40,895 bases of DNA, taken from NCBI RefSeq assembly GCF_017355265.1, contig NZ_JADIJQ010000029.1, positions 1-40,895 of the forward strand, read 5' to 3'. The stretch's first letter is position 1; every line of letters begins with the position of its first letter. A program made the position numbers and the translations under genes. The notes under the pieces are model-generated. The model ran no database searches, had not been told where the DNA came from, and saw only the letters and a program-made list of their open reading frames with translations. This DNA comes from Tessaracoccus sp. SD287. GTDB taxonomy: Bacteria > Actinomycetota > Actinomycetes > Propionibacteriales > Propionibacteriaceae. Shown one piece after another: positions 1 through 8,705 of this stretch.

Positions 1-1434
1 CCGCCCGGCATCGTCCGCAAGGACCTCAAGCGCTGGGCCACCGACACCTGGCGCTCCCTGGACGCGATGACCGACCCCCTCACCGGTCTGGTCGCCGACA
101 ACATCGGCGCCGACCTGTCCACCCGCTCGGGCTACACCTCCCCGACCAACATCGGCGGCTACCTGTGGAGCGCCATGGTCGCCCGCGACCTGGGCATCAT
201 CAGCCCCGCCGACTGCTCGGCGCGCATCCGCACCACGCTGACCACCCTGGCCAGGATGGACCGCCACGAGCACTCGGGCATGTACTACAACTGGTACGAC
301 GAGGCCACCGGCGAGGTGTTGCGCATCTGGCCGGACAGCGGGGACGTGGTCGTCCCGTTCGTCTCGAGCGTGGACATGGGCTGGCTGGGTGCCGCCCTGT
401 GGCTGGTGGCCAACGGTGACCCGGCGAACCGGTCGGCTGCCCTGGCCCTGTTCACCCCCATGCGGTGGGACGTGTTCTTCGACCGCGACTTCTGGCGTCA
501 GCCGGGGGCCAACTACGGCGGCTTCTACACCGAGGACCCCAAGGGCGGCGGCGTCAACCCCGACGTGGTGCTGCGCGAGCCCCTGAACGGTGTCGGCGGC
601 CCCTCGCTCTGGTACACCGCCAGCCACCACTACGACACCTGCGTCTCCGAGGCCAGGATGGTCACCTACCTGGGCATCATCCGCGACCAGATCCCCGGCG
701 GCGCCTACTACGCGACCTTCCGCACCTTCCCGCCGGACTGGACCTGGCCCGAGATGCCGCCGGTCGGTGAGTTCCACACCTACCTGGGGGTCGAGGTCTT
801 CGAGGGTGCCCACACCTACCGCGGCATGCAGGTGGTGCCCGGGTGGGGTGGCTCGATGTTCGAGGAACTGATGCCCGACATGTTCGTCCCCGAGTCGGCC
901 TGGGCGCCGCGAAGCTGGGGGGTCAACCATCCCCTGCACGTGCGCGCCCAACGTGAACACGGACTCATCGAGGCGGGCTATGGCTACTGGGGCTTCTCCC
1001 CCGCCTCCGACCCCTTCGCCGGCTACCGCGAGTACGGGGTGGACGCCCTGGGCCTGAACCCTGAGGGCTACTTCTCGGACAAGGAGAAGACCGACTACCA
1101 CTACGACAATCCGCCGACCAGCTACGGCGACGGTGTCGTCACCCCGCACGCCGCCTTCTTGGCCATGATGCACGAACCCAAGCAGGCCATCCAGAACCTG
1201 CAGCGGCTGGAGAAGAACTTCGACTGCTATGGCCCCGGCGGCTTCCACGACGCCATCGCGGTCCGTTCCGGGGCGGTCGCCCACCGGCACCTGTCGCTCG
1301 ACCAGGCCATGGTGATGGGGTCGGTGGGGAACGTGGTGTTGAACAACCGGGTCAAGTCGTGGTTCGCCACCGACCTCGTCCACGCGAAACTGGCCCCGGT
1401 GATCGGGCCCGAAGTCTTCAGCGCTCGCGGCTGA
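1..1434 (+). CDS. GH144-like (glycoamylase-fold) glycoside hydrolase, 5'-truncated by window edge
   Basis: The frame is open back to base 1, so the start lies outside the window and the ATG at 67 is probably internal. The 477 visible residues contain features I associate with the 'Glycoamylase'/GH144 fold (PF10091), also found in cyclic beta-1,2-glucan synthases: an early TSPTNIGGYLW segment, YYNWYD, GGSMFEELMPDMFVPES, GYWGFSP, and a late block with VTPHAAFLAMM. GH144 members are endo-beta-1,2-glucanases or relatives acting on beta-1,2-linked glucan. The next gene, 37 bp downstream, is a GH94-type phosphorylase, which is the expected partner for such a substrate. Substrate is inferred from family and context. 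No signal peptide can be judged because the N-terminus is missing. Confidence 0.75.
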   Translation, partial: PPGIVRKDLKRWATDTWRSLDAMTDPLTGLVADNIGADLSTRSGYTSPTNIGGYLWSAMVARDLGIISPADCSARIRTTLTTLARMDRHEHSGMYYNWYDEATGEVLRIWPDSGDVVVPFVSSVDMGWLGAALWLVANGDPANRSAALALFTPMRWDVFFDRDFWRQPGANYGGFYTEDPKGGGVNPDVVLREPLNGVGGPSLWYTASHHYDTCVSEARMVTYLGIIRDQIPGGAYYATFRTFPPDWTWPEMPPVGEFHTYLGVEVFEGAHTYRGMQVVPGWGGSMFEELMPDMFVPESAWAPRSWGVNHPLHVRAQREHGLIEAGYGYWGFSPASDPFAGYREYGVDALGLNPEGYFSDKEKTDYHYDNPPTSYGDGVVTPHAAFLAMMHEPKQAIQNLQRLEKNFDCYGPGGFHDAIAVRSGAVAHRHLSLDQAMVMGSVGNVVLNNRVKSWFATDLVHAKLAPVIGPEVFSARG

Positions 1435-1471
1435 CCCTGCCAACCCTCTCGTCCCACCCCAGGAGACCATC

Positions 1472-4400
1472 GTGACGGTGCCCACCATCACTGCCGACTT
1501 CACCTCGACCGGCGCCCCTTCGCGTCTGGACGCCGACGGGCTCAGCCTGCTGCAGTACCCGGCGACCGAACTCGAGGCGGGCCCGTGTCGGGTCTGGTTG
1601 CGGTTGCGGGGTTCGGTGACCACCGCCCATCCCCTCTTCGGGCCGGACACCCCGGGCCGGGCCACCAGTCACGGGGTGGTGGCCTCCGAGGCCCGAAGCT
1701 CCCCGGGTCAGCGAGGCGTGACGGCGGTGGTCCGCTTCGAAGCCCCCGCCGGGGCCGGGGCGTACGGCTGGCACTGGACGATCACGAACACCGATGACCG
1801 TGCCTGTGAGGTCGACCTGCTCTTCACCCAGGACGTCGCCCTGACGGCGGCGGACGCGGTGGCCCGCAACGAGTACTACGTGTCCCAGTACCTCGACCTG
1901 ACCCCGTTGGACCTCGACGGCTCCACGCTGCTGTGCGTGCGCCAGAACATGCCGGGCGCCCGGCAGCCGTGGTTGGCGCTGGGGTCCAGCGTCGGCACCG
2001 CCGGGTGGGCCACCGATGCGCGGCAACTGCTGGACCGGCGCCGCGGCGCCGGACTCGACCCCACCCTCGACCTGCCCAGCACCCGGTGGCAGCACGAACA
2101 CACCCTGGCGGCGCTGCAGACCCCCGCCAGGACGTTGGCTCCGGGGCAGACCTGGACGGGAGTGTTCTGGGGCCTGGTCGAGGCCGACCATCCCGACGCC
2201 ACCAGCGCGGCCGACGTCGAGCGAGTCCGGGGGCGACTCAGCACGATCGACTGGGGCGACCCGTCGGCGGCCGACAGCGAATTGGCCGACGCCACGCCCT
2301 GCACCCCGACCGTGTTCAGCCCGGCCTCCCACCTCGACGCGGAGCCCGCCGGGCCCGACCTGCTGGCCGACTTCGCCCCCGGGGAGCAGCGCCTGGTCGA
2401 GACCCACGAGGGGGCCTTCCAGTCGTGCTTCGTCGGCGACGAGCACGTGGTCAGCGGAGCCAAGCAGGCTCGGGTGCTGCGACCCCACGGCTCGGTGCTG
2501 CATCGCACCCCCACCGCGGTCGCCGACGAGCGGGGGCTCACCTCGACGGTCTGGATGTCAGGGGTGTTCTGCTCGCAACTGACCAGCGGCCACGTCAACG
2601 CGGCCCCGGTCGTCGACCGGCAGCGGTCCTACTTGGGGCTCGGTGAGGCAGGCGGCATTCGGGTGCTGGTCGGCGGTCCCGGTCACTGGACACTGCTCTC
2701 CCGGCCCTCCCTGTGGAGCACGGCCCGTGACAGCGCCCGCTGGCTCTACCTGCACGACGGGCGACGCATTGAGGTGACCACCCGCCTGCTGTCCACCGCC
2801 CAGGCGCAGCTCGCCATCGAATCCGACCAGCCGATCATGGTGCTGGTGCCCGGGCCGGTCGATGCTCTGATGCTGTCGGGGGCACCCGTGGGTGATGACG
2901 GCCCGGCCTTCGCCGACGGCCACTCCCGCGGACTGCAGCTTCGCACTGTGCGTGCCGAGGGACACCTCGACCTTCGGCTCACCGTGCCCGCTGTCGCCGA
3001 GGACCCCTCGACCCACCAGTGGCGGCTGCCACGCTTCGACCTTGACCTGCCCGACCAGGACGTGGCCGCCGTCCTCGATGCCCTGGAGTGGCTCGCCCAC
3101 GACGCCGAAGTCCACTACCGGGCACCGCGAGGGCTGGAACAGTTCACCGGCGGCGCGTGGGGCACCCGCGACGTCTGCCAGGGTCCGGTCGGGCTGCTGC
3201 TGGTGGGCGGTGAGCACGCCGCGCTGCGTGACACCCTGCTGAAGGTCTTCGCCAACCAGCAGGACGACGGTGACTGGCCGCAGTGGTTCGAGTACCTGGC
3301 CACCCACGCCACCCCAGGTCATCGGGAGTCCCACGGCGACGTCGTCTACTGGCCGCTGCTGGCCCTGGGTGAGTACCTGCTGGCCACCGGCGACGACACC
3401 ATCCTGGACGAACCCGTGCGCTGGGTCGGGCTTAGTGCCTACGGTGCGCCCGCACCCGTCCGGTCGCACGTCGAGCGGGCCCTGACCAGGCTGCTGGCAC
3501 GCCGCACCGACGACCCGCGGCTGCCCGCCTACGGCCATGGCGACTGGAACGACTCGCTGCAACCGGCCCGTCCGGAACTGGCCCAGGACATGTGCTCGAC
3601 GTGGACGACCTGGCTGGAGATCCACTCCCTGCGCATCCTGGCCGAGGGTCTGGACGGACCGTGGCCGCAGCAGGCAGACCGGTTGCGCACGGTCGCCGCC
3701 ATGACCGAGCAGGCCCTGCGTGAGGTGCTGCTGGTCGACGGCGAACTGGCCGGCTACGCCATCATCCGCGGCCAGGACGTCGAACACGTGGTGCATCCCC
3801 GTGACCGGAGCACCGGTCTGCGCCATGGCGTCCTGCAGATGATCCACTCGATCGCCAGCCAACTGCTCACCCCTGCCGAAGCCAAGCACCACCTCGACCT
3901 GATCGAGCGGCATCTGCTCGGCCCCACCGGCGTGTACCTGTTCGATGCGCCGGTGTCCTACTCCGGCGGCACGCTGCACTCGTTCCAGCGGGCCGAGGCA
4001 GCCACCTTCTGGGGTCGGGAGGTCGGGCTGATGTACACCCACGCCCACATCCGCTGGGTGCAGGCCCTGGCCACGCTGGGCCTGGCCGAAAATATGTGGG
4101 ATGAACTGCTCAAGATCATGCCCGTGGGTCTGGGTGAGCGGGTGCCGGGGGCGGCACCGCGGCAGGCGAACTGCTACTACTCCAGCTCGGATGCCGCCTT
4201 CGCCGACCGCTACCAGGCGCTGGCCAACCCCGAGGCGCTGCGCGACCCGCACTTCTGCTTCGAGGGCGGCTGGCGGGTCTACTCGTCGGGGCCCGGACTG
4301 CTGCTGCGCCTGCTCACCGAGGACATGCTGGGACTGCGGCAGCGCGCCGCGGGCCTGGAGATCGACCCCGTGCTGCCGGCCACCCTGGACGGTCTGAGGG

Positions 4401-4618
4401 CGCGGGTACCCATCCCCGGCGGCTGGCTGCGGGTGCGCTACCACGTGGGCGCCGGGGGGCACGGGGTGCGACGCGTGACCCTGGACGGCCGCGAGGTGAC
4501 CGGCGCCGAGCTCGGCAACCGTTACCGACACCCTGGCATCCGCCTGGCCGCCGGCCTGCTGGACGGCTTGGCTGAGCCGAGCCTCGAGGTCTGGGTGGGC
4601 ACGACCCCCGACGAGTAA
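1472..4618 (+). CDS. GH94-family glycoside phosphorylase, 1,2-beta-oligoglucan phosphorylase-like
   Basis: The protein has 1048 residues with a GTG start preceded by AGGAG at 1461-1465. GH94 enzymes split beta-linked gluco-oligosaccharides with inorganic phosphate to release glucose 1-phosphate. The length (about 1,050-1,110) fits 1,2-beta-oligoglucan (sophoro-oligosaccharide) phosphorylases better than cellobiose phosphorylases (about 800). The general-acid motif is visible as GDWNDSLQP at residues 690-698, with the catalytic Asp in GDWND. An N-terminal beta-sandwich-like half is followed by a helical (alpha/alpha)6-like half with many WxxW, GGAWGTRD and RQANCYYSS-type motifs. It has no signal peptide, so it is probably cytoplasmic and acts on imported oligosaccharides made by the upstream GH144-like enzyme. 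Alternatives are cellodextrin or laminari-oligosaccharide phosphorylase. Confidence 0.8.
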   Translation: MTVPTITADFTSTGAPSRLDADGLSLLQYPATELEAGPCRVWLRLRGSVTTAHPLFGPDTPGRATSHGVVASEARSSPGQRGVTAVVRFEAPAGAGAYGWHWTITNTDDRACEVDLLFTQDVALTAADAVARNEYYVSQYLDLTPLDLDGSTLLCVRQNMPGARQPWLALGSSVGTAGWATDARQLLDRRRGAGLDPTLDLPSTRWQHEHTLAALQTPARTLAPGQTWTGVFWGLVEADHPDATSAADVERVRGRLSTIDWGDPSAADSELADATPCTPTVFSPASHLDAEPAGPDLLADFAPGEQRLVETHEGAFQSCFVGDEHVVSGAKQARVLRPHGSVLHRTPTAVADERGLTSTVWMSGVFCSQLTSGHVNAAPVVDRQRSYLGLGEAGGIRVLVGGPGHWTLLSRPSLWSTARDSARWLYLHDGRRIEVTTRLLSTAQAQLAIESDQPIMVLVPGPVDALMLSGAPVGDDGPAFADGHSRGLQLRTVRAEGHLDLRLTVPAVAEDPSTHQWRLPRFDLDLPDQDVAAVLDALEWLAHDAEVHYRAPRGLEQFTGGAWGTRDVCQGPVGLLLVGGEHAALRDTLLKVFANQQDDGDWPQWFEYLATHATPGHRESHGDVVYWPLLALGEYLLATGDDTILDEPVRWVGLSAYGAPAPVRSHVERALTRLLARRTDDPRLPAYGHGDWNDSLQPARPELAQDMCSTWTTWLEIHSLRILAEGLDGPWPQQADRLRTVAAMTEQALREVLLVDGELAGYAIIRGQDVEHVVHPRDRSTGLRHGVLQMIHSIASQLLTPAEAKHHLDLIERHLLGPTGVYLFDAPVSYSGGTLHSFQRAEAATFWGREVGLMYTHAHIRWVQALATLGLAENMWDELLKIMPVGLGERVPGAAPRQANCYYSSSDAAFADRYQALANPEALRDPHFCFEGGWRVYSSGPGLLLRLLTEDMLGLRQRAAGLEIDPVLPATLDGLRARVPIPGGWLRVRYHVGAGGHGVRRVTLDGREVTGAELGNRYRHPGIRLAAGLLDGLAEPSLEVWVGTTPDE

Positions 4619-4662
4619 CGTGGAGCCGACTCCCCACGACCCGACACCCCCAGGAGCCAGCC

Positions 4663-5262
4663 GTGTCGCTCAGCCTCCAGACCGCCGACTTCTTCGACTC
4701 ACGCCTGCTGCAGGTGGCAAAGCTGGTCCGCCAGTCGTTCGTCCGGTTGCTCTCCGACACCCCCACCGACCAGATCCTGGGGTTGGCACTGGTCACCGAC
4801 GCGGCCGCCCAGCGGTTGGTGCCCACCATCTACCGCGTCCACGACCACGCCGCCCACCTGGCTGACGCCCAAGCCCGCTACGACGACACCGGGGTCGACT
4901 GGGATCTGTACCTGCGCTGGACACCGCTGGAATGGCCCCGCAGCACCACCAGCGCCCCCACCACTGCCGTGACCGCGCTGGACGAGCTGTGGCAGGAGTT
5001 GCTCGACCGACGCGCCCTGACCGGTGGGGTGGATCGCAGCTACTGGCCCTCGCTCATGTACGAGGTGGCCGCGAACGCGATGATCGTCCTGGCGCGCGCC
5101 GGCTGGTTCGACGAGTACTCCCACGCGGTGCGCATCCTGCAGGTGGCCGACGGTCGCATCGACCGGATCACCCGTCGTCGCTGGGTCGAGGCCATGAACA
5201 CCGAGGCGGCCCTGCCGTCCTACCTGTCCCACGAACTCCAGTTCGTGGGCGCGCAACGCTGA
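4663..5262 (+). CDS. Uncharacterised 199-aa protein, possibly DUF4303-like
   Basis: GTG start with CAGGAG at 4651-4656, 44 bp after the phosphorylase and probably in the same transcript. The soluble, mixed alpha/beta sequence has no signal peptide or membrane segment. The layout, with an early 'DQILGLALVTDAAAQRLVPTIYR' type strand region (residues about 35-57), WDLYLRWTPLEWP in the middle and a C-terminal helical part ending in ARAGWFDEYSHAVRILQV, loosely recalls DUF4303 proteins, but I would not rely on that. No catalytic motif is evident. Function is unknown; position suggests association with the sugar genes or with the diiron protein 29 bp downstream. Confidence 0.6.
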   Translation: MSLSLQTADFFDSRLLQVAKLVRQSFVRLLSDTPTDQILGLALVTDAAAQRLVPTIYRVHDHAAHLADAQARYDDTGVDWDLYLRWTPLEWPRSTTSAPTTAVTALDELWQELLDRRALTGGVDRSYWPSLMYEVAANAMIVLARAGWFDEYSHAVRILQVADGRIDRITRRRWVEAMNTEAALPSYLSHELQFVGAQR

Positions 5263-5291
5263 GCCGGCGAACTCCCACATAGGATCGTCTG

Positions 5292-6185
5292 GTGGCGAAG
5301 CTGATAACCGACCGGTCCTTGATGGACTTCGTGCTCAGACTCGGCGCCGACCACCCCCCGATCGAAATCTCCTCGGTCGATCGTCACATCGTGAACCCGG
5401 CCCTGGTCAGGGACCGGTTCGCCGGCAGCATCGACTACCTGGCCCGGGTCGAGCTCGAGGTCGAGCGCAACGTCCTCGAAATCCTGACGATCCTGCCGCA
5501 GGCCTCCGAGGTCGACACCACCTTCTACCGCGATGTCTGGGCCGACCAGGAACTGGCCCACGGTCGGATCCTCGACCAGTTGCAGACCGATCTGGGCATG
5601 CCGGCAGCCGAACCCTTCGAGACCATCCCGCTGCGGATGAAGCTGTTGGGGGCGCTGGCCCATTGGCAGCCCATTCATGACATCTCGCGCATGCTCTACT
5701 ACCTGACCGGGGCCTCCACCGAACGCCAGGCCGTGCTCGCCTACTCCTCGATCACCCGGGGACTGGACGCGATGGGCGAGCGGGCGATCAGCCAGACGAT
5801 CATTGCGCCCATCAAACGCCAGGAGCCCGGCCACTTCGCCTTCTACCGCATGTCGGCCGAGAAGATGATCCAGGACGGCGTCCTGGCCCCCTGGCAGCTC
5901 TACGTGACGCGGCTGCTGCGCAGCAAGACCTTCACCATGGTCGGCGTCGACTACCTCAAGACCTACCAGGCGCACTTCGGCGGCGTGGCCACCGAACTGG
6001 GCATCGCCGATGAGATGGAGGTCTACGCCAAGGAGATTGGTCGGCTGGAGGCGAAGTTGCTGTGGGCCAACCAGAACGGGATGGAGTTCCCGCCCTACTT
6101 CCTGCGAGCGTTGCGCGAGTCGGTGGAGCTGTACCAGGCCCAGGGCAACTTCGAGCGCCCCCATCCCCGCCAGTGGGTCTTCTGA
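5292..6185 (+). CDS. Ferritin-like diiron-carboxylate protein
   Basis: The protein has 297 residues with a GTG start. It is predicted all-helical and carries two ExxH motifs, E87-L-A-H90 and E178-P-G-H181, plus candidate ligands in an earlier helix (E54, E56, E58) and in the helix around the GERA segment. That E/ExxH/E/ExxH order is the ligand set of four-helix diiron carboxylate proteins (ferritin-like superfamily, such as acyl-ACP-desaturase-like and related oxidases). No signal peptide or membrane segment is seen. The substrate is unknown. Its stop is separated by only 1 bp from the convergent oxidoreductase gene. I recall homologues in this lineage sometimes carrying an implausible 'LepA' name, but no GTPase P-loop is present here. 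Confidence 0.65.
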   Translation: MAKLITDRSLMDFVLRLGADHPPIEISSVDRHIVNPALVRDRFAGSIDYLARVELEVERNVLEILTILPQASEVDTTFYRDVWADQELAHGRILDQLQTDLGMPAAEPFETIPLRMKLLGALAHWQPIHDISRMLYYLTGASTERQAVLAYSSITRGLDAMGERAISQTIIAPIKRQEPGHFAFYRMSAEKMIQDGVLAPWQLYVTRLLRSKTFTMVGVDYLKTYQAHFGGVATELGIADEMEVYAKEIGRLEAKLLWANQNGMEFPPYFLRALRESVELYQAQGNFERPHPRQWVF

Positions 6186-6186
6186 A

Positions 6187-7149
6187 TCAGTCGGCCGTGC
6201 CCAGCAGGGGGTTGGGGTCCAGGACGATCTTGCCGCGCGCGTGACCGGATTCCAGTTCCCGGTGGGCGTCGGCGGCCCGCTCCAGTGGCAGCACCCGCGA
6301 GACTTCCAGGGACAGGGTGCCGGCGGCCAGGCGTCGGGCCAGCTCGGCCAGCTCGTCGGGCAGCGGATGGATCGACGGGATGTGCACCTCGATCCCCCGG
6401 TCGACCGCCGGCCCGATGTCGGCCAAGGTCGGCAGCACCACGATCCGGCCGCCCTCGACCAGATGGTCAAGGGACGGCACAAAGGTGTCGAAGTAGACCG
6501 CGTCCAGCACCACGTCCAGCTTGGGGCTGGCCTGGCGGAAGTCGGTGGTGGTGTAGTCGATGGGGGTGGCGCCCAGTTCCCGCAGCCGATCCTGGTTGCG
6601 GGTCGAGGCGGTCGCCCAGACCTCGGCGCCGGCATCGCGGCACAGTTGCACCATGAGCTGGCCCACTCCCCCGGCCCCGCCGTGGACGAGCACCTTCTCA
6701 CCGGCACCCACCCTGGCCTGCTCGTGGACCGCCACCCACGCCGTCGACCCGGCCAGGGCAAGCCCGGCCAAGGCCGTGACGTCGGTGCCGGCCGGTGCAG
6801 CCGACAGGCTGGACTCGGGGAAGACGACGTATTCGGCGTAGCAGCCGGGCACCCCCGGTGCGAACGGCAGCATCCCGAAGACGAGGTCGCCCACCGCCAG
6901 GCGGGTGACACCCTCACCGAGCGCGTCGACGATGCCGGCGGCCTCGCGTCCGAGCACCAGCGGGAAATCGGCGTCGGTGAGGTTCTTCACCGCACCCGAC
7001 GACCCGTCGCGCATCTTGTAGTCCACCGGGTTGGTGGCGGCGGCCTGGACGCGGACCAACACCTGCCCGGGCCCGGGCACCGGGACGGGGACCTCAGTGA
7101 CGTGGAGCTCGTCGGCAGTGCCGAACCGGTCGATCTGTACCTGTCGCAT
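6187..7149 (-). CDS. Zinc-independent MDR-family NAD(P)H:quinone oxidoreductase-like protein
   Basis: The protein has 320 residues. The start chosen is the ATG at 7149 (MRQVQIDRFG), because it gives the usual N-terminal length for the family; the frame remains open far upstream antisense to trxB. The medium-chain dehydrogenase/reductase fold is shown by the GroES-like N-terminus (VPVPGPGQVLVRVQAAATNPVDYK, residues 20-45), LGREAAGIV, and the Rossmann nucleotide loop HGGAGGVG at 156-163. Structural zinc cysteines are absent, as in quinone oxidoreductase/zeta-crystallin relatives that use NADPH. It is divergent from trxB and shares the 165-bp upstream region, which contains a SigR-type promoter on the opposite strand, so a role in redox stress is plausible but inferred. 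Confidence 0.85.
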   Translation of the reverse strand: MRQVQIDRFGTADELHVTEVPVPVPGPGQVLVRVQAAATNPVDYKMRDGSSGAVKNLTDADFPLVLGREAAGIVDALGEGVTRLAVGDLVFGMLPFAPGVPGCYAEYVVFPESSLSAAPAGTDVTALAGLALAGSTAWVAVHEQARVGAGEKVLVHGGAGGVGQLMVQLCRDAGAEVWATASTRNQDRLRELGATPIDYTTTDFRQASPKLDVVLDAVYFDTFVPSLDHLVEGGRIVVLPTLADIGPAVDRGIEVHIPSIHPLPDELAELARRLAAGTLSLEVSRVLPLERAADAHRELESGHARGKIVLDPNPLLGTAD

Positions 7150-7208
7150 GACCCCATTCTTGCGTCCGGCGCCGACGTCGTGGGCAGGTGTGCAACGACT
7201 GGCCCGCC

Positions 7209-7235
7209 GGGAATGCCCGGCCGGTGCCCCACGTT
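7209..7235 (+). promoter_or_regulatory. Candidate SigR/SigH-type (disulfide-stress) promoter of trxB
   Basis: GGGAAT at 7209-7214 and GTT at 7233-7235 are separated so that GGAAT and GTT lie exactly 18 bases apart, the spacing of the actinobacterial SigR/SigH consensus (GGAAT-N18/19-GTT). trxB-trxA is a classical SigR target in Streptomyces and SigH target in mycobacteria. The expected start point is about 7242, leaving a leader of about 70 bases. The GTT lies within a 10-bp direct repeat (CGTTCCACCC) present at 7232-7241 and 7250-7259. Confidence 0.55.
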
Positions 7236-7251
7236 CCACCCAACGCCCGCG

Positions 7252-7281
7252 TTCCACCCCGCGCCCGTCGCCGACTAGACT
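7252..7281 (+). promoter_or_regulatory. Candidate housekeeping promoter of trxB
   Basis: TAGACT at 7276-7281 is a good actinobacterial -10 hexamer. A weak -35 (TTCCAC, 7252-7257) lies 18 bases upstream. It would give a leader of about 27 bases carrying the AAAGACAGG ribosome-binding region of trxB. Confidence 0.4.
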
Positions 7282-7314
7282 CGGCGACGCCCTTCCACGA
7301 TCGAAAGACAGGTC

Positions 7315-8310
7315 ATGTCCGACGACATCCGCGACGTCATCATCATCGGCTCCGGCCCGGCCGGCTACACCGCCGCCGTCTACACCGCGCGCGCCATGCT
7401 GCGTCCGCTCGTCTTCGAGGGCGCGCTGGAGGCCGGTGGCGCCCTGATGAACACCACCGAGGTCGAGAACTTCCCCGGGTTCAAGGACGGGATCATGGGC
7501 CCGGAGTTGATGGACCAGATGCGCGAGCAGGCGTTGCGCTTCGGGGCGGAGATCATCACCGACGACATCACCGCGGTCGACCTCGTCGGCGAGATCAAGG
7601 TCGTCACCGACTCCGAGGGCGTCGAGTACCGCGCTCGCGCGGTCATCCTGGCCACCGGATCGGGATACCGCCGCCTGGGCCTTCCGGACGAGGACCGTCT
7701 CTCGGGTCGCGGCGTGTCGTGGTGCGCCACCTGCGACGGTTTCTTCTTCCGGGACAAGAACGTCGCCGTGGTCGGCGGTGGCGACTCCGCCGCCGAGGAG
7801 GCCACCTTCCTGACCCGCTTCGCCAAGAACCTGACCATGATCCATCGTCGCGACGAGCTGCGAGCCTCCAAGATCATGGCCGACCGTGTCGCCGACGACC
7901 CCAAGATCACCATGGCCTGGAACTCCCAGATCGTGGGCCTGGACGGTGAGACCAAGCTCGAGGGGATTCGGGTGCTGGACTCGGTCACGGGCCAGGAACG
8001 CGTCATCGAGGCTGACGGCCTGTTCGTGGCGATCGGTCACGACCCCCGCAGCGAACTGTTCGTGGGCCAGGTCGACCTGGACGACGACGGCTACGTGCTG
8101 GTCGAGCACCCCAGCACCCGCACCAACCTGTCCGGCGTCTTCGCCTGTGGTGACCTGGTCGACCACACCTACCGTCAGGCCATCACCGCGGCCGGCACCG
8201 GCTGCCAGGCCGCCCTGGACGCCGAACGCTTCCTGGCGACCCAGGCCGACTCGCATGTCACCAGCGCCCAGACCCCCGACCCCGTCACCGGGCAGGTCGT
8301 CGTCGCCTGA
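7315..8310 (+). CDS. trxB: Thioredoxin reductase (NADPH)
   Basis: 331 residues. The FAD-binding motif [10 protein letters not shown] occurs near residue 12, the redox-active CATC at residues 137-140 ([10 protein letters not shown]), the NADPH-binding [10 protein letters not shown] downstream, and the C-terminal FAD motif GVFACGDL. This is the low-molecular-weight bacterial TrxB, which passes electrons from NADPH to thioredoxin in the cytoplasm. trxA follows 64 bp downstream, giving the trxBA pair usual near the actinobacterial origin. Two candidate promoters lie upstream, one of SigR type. Confidence 0.97.
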   Translation: MSDDIRDVIIIGSGPAGYTAAVYTARAMLRPLVFEGALEAGGALMNTTEVENFPGFKDGIMGPELMDQMREQALRFGAEIITDDITAVDLVGEIKVVTDSEGVEYRARAVILATGSGYRRLGLPDEDRLSGRGVSWCATCDGFFFRDKNVAVVGGGDSAAEEATFLTRFAKNLTMIHRRDELRASKIMADRVADDPKITMAWNSQIVGLDGETKLEGIRVLDSVTGQERVIEADGLFVAIGHDPRSELFVGQVDLDDDGYVLVEHPSTRTNLSGVFACGDLVDHTYRQAITAAGTGCQAALDAERFLATQADSHVTSAQTPDPVTGQVVVA

Positions 8311-8344
8311 TCAGGGCCGGCCGGGCCATCCCCATCCATCACCT

Positions 8345-8361
8345 GTCAGTATTGAACTGAC
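8345..8361 (+). promoter_or_regulatory. Small hairpin just before the trxA ribosome-binding site
   Basis: GTCAGT-ATTGA-ACTGAC forms a perfect 6-bp stem with a 5-base loop. It ends directly before the GAAAGG ribosome-binding site of trxA. It has no T-tract, so it is not a standard terminator. A role in RNA processing or in setting the trxB/trxA ratio is only a guess. Confidence 0.35.
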
Positions 8362-8374
8362 GAAAGGACACCCC

Positions 8375-8698
8375 ATGTCGAACGTTGTTGAGGTCACCGA
8401 CGCCACCTTTGACCAGGTCGTGCTGCAGTCGTCCAAGCCGGTGCTGGTCGACTACTGGGCCGACTGGTGCTCACCGTGCAAGCAGATCGCCCCGATCATC
8501 GAGGAACTGGCCGCCCAGCACGCCGACAAGGTGGTCTTCGCCAAGATGGACACCAACGAGAACACCGCGGTGCCAGCGGCCCGCGGCATCATGAGCCTGC
8601 CGACCCTGCAGATCTACGTCGACGGCGAGGTGGTCACCCAGCTGACCGGCGCCAAGTCCAAGGCCGCCCTGACCAAGGCGCTCGCCGAGTACCTCTGA
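8375..8698 (+). CDS. trxA: Thioredoxin with atypical WCSPC active site
   Basis: 107 residues, the normal thioredoxin length. The ATG is preceded by GAAAGG. The fold is clear: VLVDYWADWCSPCKQIAPI, the strand with VVFAKMDTNEN, and the cis-proline loop MSLPTLQIY. The active site is W31-C-S-P-C35 instead of the almost universal WCGPC; the residue between Cys32 and Pro34 tunes redox potential and partner choice. It is the expected substrate of the TrxB encoded just upstream and probably the main cytoplasmic thioredoxin. Confidence 0.95.
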   Translation: MSNVVEVTDATFDQVVLQSSKPVLVDYWADWCSPCKQIAPIIEELAAQHADKVVFAKMDTNENTAVPAARGIMSLPTLQIYVDGEVVTQLTGAKSKAALTKALAEYL

Positions 8699-8705
8699 GC
8701 TGCTG

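Noticed and set aside
7150..8256. Upstream extension of the quinone-oxidoreductase frame across trxB
   Set aside because: The extension is antisense to trxB; the MDR family N-terminus begins at the ATG at 7149.
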